From Blasia pusilla (lineage: Eukaryota > Marchantiophyta > Marchantiopsida > Blasiales): a stretch of DNA of 64,000 nt. The DNA lies in contig CM114273.1 of the NCBI GenBank assembly GCA_050084515.1, forward strand, positions 42,346,001 to 42,410,000. The letters are read 5' to 3'. The notes under the pieces are model-generated. The model saw nothing but the letters and a program-made list of their open reading frames with translations. It searched no databases and was not told where the DNA came from. The translations under genes were made by a program, and so were the position numbers. Shown piece after piece: positions 1 through 10,509 of this stretch (position 1 is the first letter of the stretch; each line of letters begins with the position of its first letter).

Positions 1-341
1 TTTTTGGACTTTTGGATTTTGTTCTTCTAGCTACTCAGAATTACAATTTTGCAACCCGTATGATTCCGACGCATTGCAACTTTTCACTTTTTGAGCACTG
101 CAACTTTTTAACCATTTCCAGGTAAGTTGTCGGATTCCGACAGGTTGGCTGCTTGAGTGATCAGACTCTTTCCCTGTGAGACCAACTTCTGAGGCATTGT
201 GGCCGGCTTCTTAACTTTTGGCTCGTTCCCCTAGATTCGTCAAACCATTTGCATGCTTCTTTTCTTGTCTAAGATATATAGGATTCCTACTACATGTCGG
301 ATTGCCATTTTGGATTCCCAACCTGTTGGATTTTCCTGGGT
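1..341 (+). other. 3' flank of a P-family unit with start of a Q exon
   Basis: This stretch matches 38760-39118, the flank downstream of P3 and its Q exon, on the same strand. It contains degenerate palindromes near 52-85 and 120-150. The segment from about 270 resembles the start of the second Q exon (frame beginning DSYY in other copies) but has no usable frame. It is cut by LTR fragment B at 342. It is the tail of another P copy lying left of the window. Confidence 0.55.
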
Positions 342-1528
342 TGTAATGTCTAAGTGTTTCTTATTTACAGTCAATTGTAGAGTTCGATCCCCAAGAGGAT
401 CTTGTTGGATGAAAAGAGAGTATAAAGTGATGATTATGTTGTAAAAGTGTAATTGATTATGTAATTCAAATGTAGTATTCCAGTAACATCTTCCGATCCT
501 TTCTAGTACCTATGTTTTCTTCTTCAATTCTCTCGAGTGGAATTTAAAGTACGCTCAGGCAATTGGTTCTCTCGATATCTCAGAACCTCACAGAGACCTC
601 AAGAATAAAGTTGGCTTCTCCTACTTTCGGAACTCAATCCGTCGGGGCATGCTACTCTCTGTGAAACAGATTTCATATAACTCTATGTTGATTATTCCAT
701 TGATGAAAAAGATTCGCCTGATTCACTCTTCACTCGGCAGACCCAAAAAGAATATTGAGACATAAGCATCGCCCATCTGAATGAATGAATGAATGCTTTA
801 CTACTCCATCAAGAATTGGAAGACTCCAAAGTATATACAAGCTCGAGAGGGTACAACTCTCTTGCTCGGACCATTCCCTGACAAAGATAAGGACTTCATG
901 AGCGAATGATAATGATAGCTTCTGTCCTGTTTCTTAAATATTCTCGAGAGTAGGAGCGTTTCTATGATCCAAAGCGTTCTTGATGAAGTTGGTGTCTCTT
1001 CAATATCTGTAACTACCTAGATCTATGGTGTGCGTTCTTTTTCCTATGATCCCTGTGAATCCGCGGTACAAAATTGTTCTAACTACCAATTTGATACAAA
1101 GGGTCGCGCCCTTTCCTAGTCTAATTGTTTAAACTATGGGTCGGTTCGAATCACAATCATGCTAAGCTTCAGCTGCGCTAAATTTCCGGAGGACGAAGTT
1201 CTTCATTCTTCATTCTCTTCTTGCTTCGTTCTTCGTGCTTCACTCTTCGTGCTTCGCTTAAGAGCAAGGTACTTCGTATATAGAGCTTCGTTGAGCTTTG
1301 TTAAGCTTCGCTAAGCTTCGCGTTGATCCTTTATACTTCTTTACGGCTTTTGATTCTCCTCTAAGGAAAATCCTTGATCTTCCATCTCTCTGCCTTGTCT
1401 TAGGAGCTTGGTGATTCACTTATTCTTCTTCATAATAATCAATAATCATAATCAAAATCATAATATACAAGAGTCTTCGTTGAATAAAAAGATATATTCT
1501 TCAAGAGTATAAAATTGTGGGTATCACA
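342..1528 (-). mobile_element. Ty3/gypsy LTR (element B, 3' LTR)
   Basis: A 1187-bp LTR read on the minus strand. It runs from TGTGATACCCAC to ATTACA (TG...CA ends) and closely matches the LTRs of elements A (13116-14274) and C (43934-45099). It is the 3' LTR, because the purine-rich tract GAGGGAGGGGGTA (minus strand, about 1529-1543) and the end of the third ORF lie directly upstream of it. The other end of the element is lost, so no target-site duplication can be tested. Confidence 0.85.
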
Positions 1529-1567
1529 TACCCCCTCCCTCAAATGTGAGCGGCCCCGGCGAACACT

Positions 1568-2345
1568 TCATGATGTGTTTGCTATCTCCATAAAAATTTC
1601 GTCTAAACTATCAAATTCAGGGGTAGGCACAAAACAGCCGTGAATCGTAGAAGGTTTGTTGATAATGTTAGGGGTATGATTGCGCATTCTTTCTCACGAC
1701 TTGTTAACAACTAAGTTACTGCCTAGGACTTCATTCTGGACTAAGACATCAGATGGAGTGAATGCTGGTAACTCTTCAAGAGTAAGCGAAAGAGTGGGTA
1801 CAACTTCTGGAAGAGACTTGGTATGATTGTCGAATTGGCGCTTCCAATGTTTGTTGATGTAGTCGATTTCCTCGTTCATCTGCTCTTCGAATTTGATGTC
1901 GATACTTGTCAATGAGGTGCGAAGCTTCCTTGATCTGCGAAACTAACTGATCCGCCCCACATTCGAGGTTAATCGCCAAACTTTCCCATTGGCGTGCGTT
2001 CCGTGCTTTGTACTGACACTGGACCAAGTCGCTTTGAGCTTTGCGAAGCGTGGTCTTCGTGTCTTCGAGTTCCTGATCCCGTAATTGCAGATTCGTTTCT
2101 GCTACTCGACGCTGTACTTCGTGGTCTGACGAAGCTTGTGCTCTGCAGTTGAGGTCGTTCAGGCCTTCTAAATAATCGTCCACGGACGCTGTATCCTCTA
2201 GGTGAAGAACATGCTGGAGTTGGTTCATGACGGGAACTGCTAATTGCAAGAACCACATCATGTCGTCTGCCGTCTGCGACATGAGGCGAATTGCAGGTTG
2301 ATGATCCCTTGCCCGCGGGGTCTCGTCGGAATCCTCCTAATTGAA
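1568..2345 (-). pseudogene. Element B: 3'-terminal part of the extra ORF (ORF3), broken
   Basis: This matches the C-terminal half of the 635-codon ORF of element A (20675-22582), mostly coiled coil, on the minus strand. Two lesions are visible. A TGA at 1694-1696 replaces the CGA codon that follows VVNKS. An internal deletion near 1896-1900 removes about 206 bp found in A (roughly 22054-22259), with a short AAT match at the joint. Similarity stops at about 2345, where unrelated repeat sequence begins. Its function is unknown; elements of the Tat/Athila type often carry an extra ORF at this place. Confidence 0.75.
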
Positions 2346-3062
2346 AAAGAGTGGAATACGCCTCCTCTCTTCAATTTTTTTTTGACATTTTCGAAGTTTT
2401 TGTTTGCTTTCAATTTCATGAAATCTTTAGAAGAGAGTAGCAAGTGCACCACATTTGGGGCTAAATTGTCCTCAATGATGGTGTCCAAAGACTTTCATGA
2501 CATCATTGGATGATGTTGTCTCATCAATATGTGCATGAAGTCTACCATGGACCACTATGCGTTTGACAACTTGGTTTCACCATTCTCTCAGCCATTGAGA
2601 AATGTATGCATGAAGAAGAAAACGTGATCGGACTGAGAGGAGTGAAGAGGAACTGATGCACCCATGTCGATTCACTCACACCCTTAATGTCGGAATCCGA
2701 CAGGTTGCACCTCTTCCAACCCGTCAAAAACTGACAAGTTGCACCCCTTGCAACTTGTTGGCACCAGTCGACAGTTTGCAACTCTCACAACCCGACGGAA
2801 TCTGACGAGTTGCAAGACTAATGTCTCTCATCTAAGTTATCTTGCAACCCATCAGACTCCAATTGGTTGCTTGAAAGCGGAAAAAATGGAAATGTGAGAA
2901 GACATCAAACAACCCGTGGATTTCTGCTGGATTGCAAAAGTAGAAAAAGCCTCACGCCAATATCGGACTGTGATCGAATATAATATCAAATCATAAGTGT
3001 GAAGAGAATTGGGTGTGGTAAAAATCCACTTTATTCAAAAAATTATGCGAATCGATTATTTA
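2346..3062. repeat. Gene-free stretch: shared K repeat plus degenerate palindromes
   Basis: No convincing coding region. Positions 2353-2440 match the minus strand of about 56262-56350, so they are part of a repeat (K) found at another unit boundary. From about 2690 to 2880 there are several copies of the T/P palindrome with eroded arms. The rest is AT-rich intron or 3'-flank-like sequence. Confidence 0.5.
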
Positions 3063-3087
3063 CATCTGATTTCCTGAATAACAAAAT

Positions 3088-3400
3088 CTAGTCTATGATC
3101 TCTTCAACCTCGTCATCTACAAAAATGTTCCTAAGTCTGGCCGGTTCCTCTACAATATACTTCTTAGGGCTAGTTAGAACTTCTTTGCATAGTTGTAGAT
3201 TGGAATTGAGAAGGAGGGAGGGTCCAAGAGCCTTGTCCCCCTAGGATCCCCATATTTGTCCCATGTGATCCTAGATGAGTCCCAATGCCTGCCCCGACAA
3301 CTGATTTTGAAGCTTCTACAAACGAAAACCCATCAAAATCAATATTTGGTCCTTCCCTAGGAACCAGCACATCTCAAATCCAAAACTCTTCAAATCCAAG
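3088..3400 (-). pseudogene. P1 unit: second exon of downstream frame Q (divergent copy)
   Basis: The minus-strand sequence is a diverged copy of the Q exon at 38381-38702. It shares the middle stretch (SWDSSRITWDKYG-like frame) and the acidic C-terminus FVDDEVEEIID before a TAG at 3088-3090. The reading frame is interrupted in between. It lies just 3' of the P1 methyltransferase-like exon, in the order seen in P2, P3 and P5. The function is not recognised. Confidence 0.5.
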
Positions 3401-3410
3401 GCATCAACAC

Positions 3411-3920
3411 TCACTCGTCATCATCCGACAACTCCTCCAGAATCATTGTTGGCCTCGCTCTTCCAATTTTTAGGATAACTTGTAGTGAGGATGGTATCAC
3501 ATCCTGTGGCTTGAGTGCAGGTTCCTTTACTCGCGCAGGTGACTTGTAGATGCCAATCATCCTCTCATAGTTTGACTTTGCCTCCCGCAAAAGTGCAAAC
3601 AAGGTGTTCCTCGCCTCAAGGCATAGAATGTTTCGCTCACTCTGCCAAGCAGCTCTAACACTTGCCCCAGAAAGACCAACCAAATCTAGCACCAAATCAC
3701 CTGGCCTCAAACACAGCTCCATCAGGGTCTACAGGAGTGTGGGTGATTTTTCCCTCCCTCTAAGCACAAACACCCCTTCCTTGATGACGATTCCAAGGGG
3801 TGAATTCGACAGGTTGTTCAGAGTATATCCATCTGAACCTGGATCAACAGGATCCTGTACGTCAAAAACATTGAACCTGTGCTCAATTCTGACAAAAAAA
3901 TATGTGTTGGAGTAGTTGAT
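3411..3920 (-). pseudogene. P1: C-terminal methyltransferase-like exon (divergent subfamily)
   Basis: After a TTTACAG acceptor the exon reads a segment equivalent to the P3 exon 37430-37942. It starts with FVRIEHRFNVFDVQDPVDPG and then the SAM-binding region RPGDLVLDLVGLSGAS. It ends with an acidic SDDDE tail. In beta-class DNA methyltransferases, the PGDLVLDPFxGSG strand binds S-adenosylmethionine; here the phenylalanine-glycine loop is altered to LVGLSG. A TAG at 3729-3731 interrupts the frame where other copies have CAG or CAA. Amino-acid divergence from P2-P6 is much larger than among those copies, so this is a separate subfamily. Confidence 0.65.
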
Positions 3921-4390
3921 CTGTAAACAACACTTGTTAAATAAGCTTAGAATCGATGGGAGGAAGAGCTCTTCCAAGAGCAACCCGACGGAATCCGACA
4001 GGTTGCAAATGAAAGATGTCACCGAGGTGATTTACTTTTAGGGGGCCCTGAGCATTCAAACGCTTTATCCCCCAACCGTGGATGCCCAATGTGTTGCCCA
4101 TATGCAATCCGTTCGAATCCGAAGGGTTGCTCAACATCCCAAAACCCAACGAGTGGGTGTTGCAATGCGTGTGAGGGTGGGTGTTGCAACCCGTCGGAGT
4201 CTGACAAGTTGCATGACCCACTCCCTCTCTAGGGTTTGTTTAGCATCTTGTCGGAGTCCAACGAGTCAAAGGACACACTCCCTTTATGGGTTGGTTTTTG
4301 CAAACCGTTGGAGTCCGACAAGTTGCAAGAAAGAAGGAAACAATTGCAAGTTTAAGTTATCAAACTTACCGAGGTTTGGTTTGAAGTCCA

Positions 4391-4504
4391 CCTTAGGGGG
4401 TAGTCATTCTTCACTACCCAAGATTGGATAGTTTGCCACTTCAATGATCGCTTCATGAACTGCAAGTTGAAGAGCTCATCCTTGCTTCCTCCAATGAGAA
4501 CCAT
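4391..4504 (-). pseudogene. P1: fragment of the methyltransferase-like middle exon
   Basis: On the minus strand this reads GGSKDELFNLQFMKRSLKW and continues to a YPLR end. It matches the end of exon 3 in P2-P6 (GGSEDxLFNLQCVKRSLKW). It sits upstream of the P1 last exon with palindrome-bearing sequence in between, which is the normal exon 3-intron 3-exon 4 order. The rest of exon 3 is missing. Confidence 0.6.
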
Positions 4505-4609
4505 TGGAGGAACCCTCTGACATTTACAACCCGTCGAAATCCGTCAGGTTGCTCCTGGAAGACTTGTTCCTTGATTCTTACTTGCTTTTTTCGGTTCTTT
4601 TCTTTGCAG

Positions 4610-4901
4610 ATCAAATATCCTACATCTATTATTTTGTGAGACTCAAGCACAAGTTCAAGGTTTTTGAGATAGAGGATCTTGTTGATCCACCTTCAGATGG
4701 ATTCACACTCAACAACCTCTCCAATCACCTCCGGTAATCGTCATCGAGGAAGGAGTTCCAAGGGGAGAAAAACAAGTAGACATCATAAGACTACTACATC
4801 ACTCTCCATGTGAGCCTAAGTTTCTTCACATTTCTGTCTCAGTCTACAGTAAGTTATGCCCAAGGGTATTTTTGTTGGAGGACCATTGGAAAATAATTTG
4901 A
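4610..4901 (+). pseudogene. Divergent P last-exon fragment with an extended frame
   Basis: After a TTTGCAG acceptor the + strand encodes YFVRLKHKFKVFEIEDLVDP and on to LNNLSN, a P1-type copy of exon 4. A 1-bp loss near 4730 shifts the frame. Beyond it an open frame runs to TGA at 4899-4901 and includes DIIRLLHHSPCEPKFLHIS. A related stretch lies on the minus strand near 56130-56200 beside P4. The methyltransferase SAM-binding part is absent, so it is either truncated or a different ending. It is head to head with P1. Confidence 0.45.
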
Positions 4902-5419
4902 CCAGAAGTAGTAATCTCATCTCAATGAAAGGTTCAAATAAAGACCAACTTTGTGAAATGTGAACACATGAGACGATAATTGAACCAAAAAGATTATTAG
5001 CTGTCTGGAGTAAAGAGGAACTGATGTCCCTTCATTCAGATCCTAAATCTAAGAAACCAAGAAGCTCTACCCCTCCCAATCCGTCGGAGTTTTATAGGTT
5101 GCAACTCTTGTAACGCGTCAAAATCAGATGGCTTGCACCCCTTGCAAGCAAGCTCACCATAACAAAGGAAATATTTTGAGAAGTGATTCCATTCCACCCT
5201 GCACCCACGAAAATCCAATGGTTAAAAAGTTGCAGTGGTCAAAAAGTGAAAAGTTGCAACCCGTCAAAATCAGACGGGTTGCAAAATAAACATTCTGAGT
5301 AGCTAACAATCGACAAGTCCAAAAAAATATTCACCAAAATTCTACAAACACCATTATTATTTGAAAAAATCTTGTCCTTTATTACATCTGAAGGAAGCTC
5401 AGAAATGTAGTAAAGGACA
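4902..5419 (-). repeat. Shared 3'-flank repeat (K) with palindromes
   Basis: No gene is seen. 4902-5030 is a reverse-strand match to 39290-39360, and 5036-5218 (minus) matches about 39118-39260, the flank downstream of P3. Palindromes lie near 5080-5150 and 5255-5285. The spontaneous short frames here are not conserved between the two copies. Confidence 0.5.
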
Positions 5420-5755
5420 AGTTTGTAGATGAAGAGGCTGATTTCTTCAGCCTCGTAATCTACAAATTTACTCCTAACTCTCCTAGATTCCTGTACAAAA
5501 GGAATGTCCTGGGATACAAGTGGCTCCTCTCGCCAATTGTAGACAGGGATCGAAAATGTTGGCGAATTCGAGAGCCTTGGCCCTCCCCCTTAGGTACACC
5601 ATAACGGTCCCATGTAACCTGATTTGAGTCCCACCGCCTTACTCGGCAGCAAATCTTATACGCTCTGCAAGGTGACACCCATCCAGTATCAATATGTGCT
5701 CCGTCCTTGGAGACACCATCATGGCAATCCGACAAGTAGTAGGAATCCAACACCT
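5420..5755 (-). pseudogene. P2 unit: second exon of downstream frame Q
   Basis: After a CTAAG acceptor the minus strand reads LDSYYLSDCHDGVSKDGAHI and then WDSNQVTWDRYGVPKG, as in P3 (38381-38702) and P5 (55009-55325). The conserved FVDDEAEEIID-stop ending is lost: the copy reads VDYEAEE and runs on. I do not recognise the domain. It always lies 3' of the P gene, on the same strand and about 400-450 bp after the P stop, so it is either a following gene of the same unit or an alternative 3' exon. Confidence 0.5.
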
Positions 5756-6139
5756 CTTAGAGAAGAGAGGAAGCCTAAGAATTGTTTGACTAAACTAGGG
5801 GAAGGTGCCAAAGTGAAGTAGCCCACCAGAATGCCTGTAAAGTTGGACTAACAAGGAAAGAGTCTGATCACTCACGCAGCCAACCTGTCGAAATCCGACA
5901 AGTTGCAATATGAACTGGCGGAGTACATAAACGATCACAATCGACCTGAAAAAAAAAAGAGATATTCAACAAACTTTTACAAACACCATCATTGTTCGAA
6001 AAAATATTGTCCTTTATTACATCCGAACGTAGCTCAAAACTGTACATTTGATCTATTCTATGAATTCTTTTGCCTTGTCATCAAATAAATCCCTACTCCA
6101 AAACGTTGGAGTCAAGCTAGGTCCGTGAGTTCTTTGAAC

Positions 6140-6652
6140 TCAGTCATCATCGTCTGAGAGCTCTTCCTGAATTACAGTCTGCCTTGCCCTCCCGATTTTT
6201 GGAATCGTGGGAAGTGACGATGGTGTCACTACCAATGGTGGGTCTGGAACCGGAGATCTCGGCTTCGGAGGAGAGTTGTACGCCCCAACTAGCCTGCCGT
6301 AATCTGCCTTTGCCTCTTTGCAAAGGTCAAACAATTCCTGTCTTCCCTCAAGGCAGAGAATGTTCTTGCCACTATGCCAGGCGTATCTGATACTCGCCCC
6401 TGAAAGGCCCACTAAGTCGAACACCAAGTCACCCGGCCTTGAGGAGAGCTCGATGAGTGTTTGCATCAACGATGGCGACTTTCCCCTTCCTCCAAGTAAG
6501 GGGGTACCATTTTGCATGTAAATTCCCGGGGAGGAATTGTATAAACTATCTAAGCTCTACCCATCGGAGCATGGATCCACTGGATCGGGGATCTGAAACA
6601 CTTGGAAGTTGTGCTCGGGCCTTACAAAACAGTAGACAAAGGAGTGGTCCAT
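6140..6652 (-). pseudogene. P2 exon 4: SAM-binding region of methyltransferase-like domain
   Basis: It follows a CTTTACAG acceptor and begins MDHSFVYCFVRPEHNFQVF. It continues to LIELSSRPGDLVFDLVGLSG and then GKNILCLEGRQELFDLCKEA, and ends in SDDDD plus a stop at 6140. In beta-class DNA methyltransferases this is the region X-I-II order after the target-recognition part: PGDLVLDPFxGSG binds SAM and the acidic residue after GxxxxxxE (here LEG) contacts its ribose. A TAG at 6557-6559 interrupts the copy where P3 has TAC. Other copies carry a GTGAGT donor-like site overlapping the stop; here it reads CTGAGT. Confidence 0.7.
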
Positions 6653-7170
6653 CTGTAAAGAAGCAGGTTGGAAACAATGTCAGCAACAAGAAAGAGCTAA
6701 TTTCAGTATGTAACAACAAGAAAGGTCTACTTTCAGTATGGTGACACAATGTGCAACTCGTTCCCAAAGAATTTTGCTAAACCCCAGAGAACTTAGTTAT
6801 AGTCCTAACATTGGAACAACCTGTCGGAGTCTGTTGGGTTGTTTTACAAGTGTTAATGATTTTTTTTCCTTGAGCAACCCGTCGGAAGGCGACAAGTTGT
6901 TGGCTTAGAGCAGCCCATGGTTGGCTAAGAGCAACCCGTCACATTCAGACAGGTTGCATCATTCCAAAAACACAAGGAAAAGCATAAGCACTTGCAACCC
7001 GTCAGATTCCGACGGGTTGCATTTACCCAATGGAGACTTACGGTAAATTTGCAACCCGTCGCTTTCAAACGGATCCATTGAAGTCTCCAGCTCAAACAAT
7101 CCGACGGGTTGCATGTAGAGATGCAACCCGTTGGAGCAAGACAATTTGGATATGGATTTAGACCCCTTAC
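6653..7170 (-). repeat. P2 intron 3 filled with palindromes
   Basis: An intron bounded on the minus strand by GTAAGG (7170) and TTTACAG (6653). At least seven palindrome copies lie between 6815 and 7135, for example 6997-7021 and 6877-6900. Flanking words such as GGCTTAGAGCAGCCCATG recur in inverted order in the matching introns of P3 and P5, which form foldbacks. No coding sequence is seen. Confidence 0.7.
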
Positions 7171-9212
7171 CCAGATTTGACTCGTCATGGATCAGAGTGG
7201 GTACTCGTTCTTGATGACCCATGATTGCGCCGTCCTCCACTTCAGCAACCTCTTGACGCACTGCAAGTTGAAGAGATCGTCCTCACTCCCTCCATTCAAG
7301 ACCAAGAAACAGCCCCTGTGATTGAGATAAGCGTATGCAAAGGAAAATATGAGCGCGATCTGGTCATAAGAAAGAGTGACATTCCAGTTTGGGACACCGT
7401 CGGACGGATTCTCGTCCCACAATCGCAACCCCGAGGGCAAATCAGCGACGAGGAGATCCACCGCCACCTCCTCGACCTCCCCATGGACTCTCCAGGGAGC
7501 GTGCCTGTTTCGTTGAAGCTTCCGTCCCAGCGTTGTCAATTTGTCGATGGGCGGTGTCGACGCTTGGGAACTGAAACTTTGCAGCTCATCGAGAAGATTC
7601 GTGAAGTGAATGATGACGCTTGTCCGGGTCGTTGTTTCTCTATGTCTTCCCAAGGATGATGGAGTGTATTCCACATCTTGATCTGCTCCTTGGGACAAAC
7701 CTGGCGCCTCTCGCTTCCGCTTCTCCCGAGTCTGCAGTCGGCTTGTTGGGGTCTCTATTACCTCTGACTCTGATGGAGTTTTTTTTGCGGAGAACCTGGT
7801 CTGATCCTCTCTCCCCCCTCGCTCGGACGATTCCGCCTCTCGCCTTGAATTCTCAGCCTATTTTTGGGAAGACTCGGCCTCGGAATTCTTCGATCCCCAC
7901 GCCTTGGCTTTGAGACCCGCTGTAGATTTGTCCTTGGCGGTGACGACCTTGGACACCTACTCCGCTGTCTCGAGGGCTTGCTCCTCTGCATCTCCTTCGA
8001 AAAAGTCTTCAAGCTGCACGAAATTGGGGATGTCATCCCTACCTACGGCCATTGCATCATAGAGGAGGCGTAGATTTGTCTCGGTTATGTCCTGAGGGTT
8101 GTTGAAGTCCAGCCAGATGGGGCAATTCTCCACCTCCCAGTCGAACATGCTTTGAGCCATCTCCATATCGTACATGGAAAATGTCTCTCCATCAGGCGGA
8201 GAAGCCCACAATTTGCAGGCTGCCGGTATTTTTTGCCACGTACATGCATTCTTACAATAGACAAGGTACCTAAACTCCATGCGTTGGGCAGCTCTTAGTC
8301 GAGATGCATCGGCCGCCTACTCTTGAAGATCTCGCTTTTTCTTTGTGAAATCCCTTTTCTTCGCCTCTATTTCTTCATCAAGGTCCGCCTGAGGGAGGAT
8401 GTGATCCTTGAACATCATGCTGAAGCCTGGGTTTTTTATGGGCTTTCCCCGGATGTTATCCAGCCAAAGTTTGAAATCTTCAGCACTCTCTAGGTTTTCT
8501 TCCTCTGGAACTGGCTCTATTTTTATCAGCTCCGCTTGGAGACCCACCAGCATGGACTTCTCGAGAAGCTGCAACGCATCCCATAATGACCATTCACGGA
8601 GCCAGTGGGATATCATTGGATCAGAGATACCCAGAGGATGGTGTGCCGCGCTCTTTTGGGCCTTTGTGCCCTCGAGACTGATTTTCATCATCGGATTCTT
8701 CTAAATTCCAAAATTCCAGACAAGGCAAATCGATGCGCACGATCGAGAGACACTTTCTCCCCAATCCAACCCTGCGGATCTTCATTCCTCTTCCGTTGGA
8801 GCTTGATTATCGCCTTCTGCTCCTTGTAGAAATTGGGGCCAAGTTTGGGGTTGAGAATGGCGATGTAGCGCTGCATCTTGCTTGCATTGTACTTTGTAGC
8901 TGCAGATACTACAGGTTGGATGAACTTAGCACGCTCAGACACAGACACTTTATCCCTCCGCTCCAGCTCCAATGAAGCGCTCTTCTTGGCGGCCTGTATC
9001 TTCTACCAGCAAAGGATTGTCAAGGTTGCATCTTGGGAAATAAATGTATTTGCCCAAGTATTTTTTTTATTTGAGCCCCCTTCGCCAGCATCTCATTTAC
9101 AAGGGCGTCGCCCAAGAACCCCTTCTAATATGCCGGGTGTGTCGTTACCACTTTCTTCACCTGATCGCAATTCTGGATCCAATGGTGGGTGACATTCCCC
9201 TCAGATACAATC
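7171..9212 (-). pseudogene. P2 exon 3: helical middle region and DPPY-like part of methyltransferase domain
   Basis: The exon starts after TGTGCAG and continues the frame of exon 2 (IVSEGNVTHHWIQ). It then has a basic, helix-rich region (ERAKFIQ..., KMQRYIAILNPKLGP, HRFALSGILEFRRIR), a conserved WEVENCPIWLDFN segment, a charged linker, and the methyltransferase-like part with VAVDLLVADLPSGLRLW. That place corresponds to motif IV (DPPY) of amino-methyltransferases, but reads DLPS. It ends at QIW before a GTAAGG donor. Visible breaks are TAG at 9125-9127 and TAG at 8317-8319, plus frame changes around 7700-7960. Confidence 0.65.
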
Positions 9213-9938
9213 CTGCACATCCAAACTCAATATAAGAAATTTTGCAAACTACATGGGTTCTTGCAACCCGTCGGACTCCAACAGGTCGTCACACCTCATG
9301 GTCGGAATAGTAGCTACGAGCTAAATTTTGCAACCCATCGAAGTCCCACAGATTGCATTCAGATTTGTGATTGTCTGGTTTCAACTCATTGGACTCCAAT
9401 GGATTGTCAGATAATTTGTATTTAGAGATTGGTCTCCGTGGAAAAAGTAAACATATAAACCCGTCGGAGTCCGACAAGTTGTGAAATTTCAAGTAAAGCT
9501 GCAATTTGACGCCAAAAATCAAGCTCTCCTACTCTAATCATCTTCCTGTGCCGGCGAATGCAACCCGTCAGAGTCTGACGAGTGGCTTTCGGCCAAAAAC
9601 ATCCTAAAAACAGCGGCCTGTCGAGCAACTCGTCGGATTCCGACGAGTTTCTTTCGGCCAAAAACATCCTAAAATAGCGGCCAGTCGAGCAACTCGTTGG
9701 ACTCCGATGAGTTGCTTTCGGCCAAAAACATCCTAAAAACAGCGGCCAGTCAAGCAACTCATTGGAGTCTGACGAGTTGCTTTCGGCCAAAAATATCCTA
9801 AAAATAGCGGTCAGTCAAGCAACTTTTCGGACTTCGACGAGTTGCTTTAAGGCATCCGATGTTTTGTTACCACTAGTTAAACAACTCGTCGAAGTCCGAG
9901 GCTTTGCAGAAATGAAAAGAAAGGAAGAGGAAACTTAC
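9213..9938 (-). repeat. P2 intron 2 with tandem palindrome array
   Basis: The intron lies between donor GTAAGT (9938) and acceptor TGTGCAG (9213). It holds about ten palindromes. From 9560 to 9846 five of them form a tandem array with start points 9560, 9625, 9689, 9754 and 9819, a 64-65-bp period. The link between units is TTTCGGCCAAAAACATCC-like. Most units here have the T/A-substituted arms (CAACTCGTCGG with CCGACGAGTTG). Confidence 0.8.
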
Positions 9939-10411
9939 GTGTTCATGGCATGTATGGCCATCTCCACCGTCGCCATGTGATGAGGGTATGGATGTAGCAC
10001 GACTTCCTTCACGCATAAATACGCCTCCAATGAGTTTTGGCGCTCCTCTACAAACTGGGTCCACGCCATGAACCTGTGGTTTCCATCCTTGATGAAGAAA
10101 TACAGGTTCCGCATCCAGTTGAATTCCGTCCCCTCAATCGCCCTTCTGAATTCCTGATCTCTCCTCCTCTTGAATGTGTCGAGCGCTTCCAAGTCCTCCT
10201 CCGTCACCAGCGCTTGGGTTCCATGTTCATCGTAAGGCTGAACATAGAAAGAAGGGAAGCTGTCGACGTAGGATGTTATCGCTGCCGATTGTTTCAGCTT
10301 CGCAATATCCTCGTCAGACTGAATTTCACAGACGTACTCCATTGTTTGCAATCGGCAAACTGGAATTCTTGGGGCATTCTGGCCCTCCATCAATGCCATC
10401 TGCTTTATCAC
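9939..10411 (-). pseudogene. P2 exon 2: ParB-like domain
   Basis: The exon begins after TGACAG with VIKQMALMEG and ends at MAIHAMN before GTAAGT. It is open throughout in this copy. The order of motifs resembles the ParB/sulfiredoxin-like fold: IPVCRLQTMEYV, a helix with DEDIAKLKQSA, a strand FYVQPYDEHG, then YFFIKDGNHRFMAW and a final strand (VKEVVLHP). In bacterial ParB the equivalent box binds nucleotide (CTP) and in related nucleases a phosphate. No helix-turn-helix of chromosomal ParB is obvious. Bacterial and phage proteins that join ParB and DNA-methylase domains are known; a spliced eukaryotic version is unusual. The call rests on motif pattern only. Confidence 0.6.
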
Positions 10412-10509
10412 CTGTCACAACGGGGACAAGGTCAATAAACTACACTGAATTGCCAATGAATTGCAACATGGGCCTTCACATAACTCAAAGAACAAAGATC
10501 GTATCTTAC

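Noticed and set aside
9560-9846. CRISPR-like array of palindromic repeats
   Set aside because: The links between units are themselves conserved and not unique spacers, the units vary, no cas genes exist, and the setting is a eukaryotic intron.
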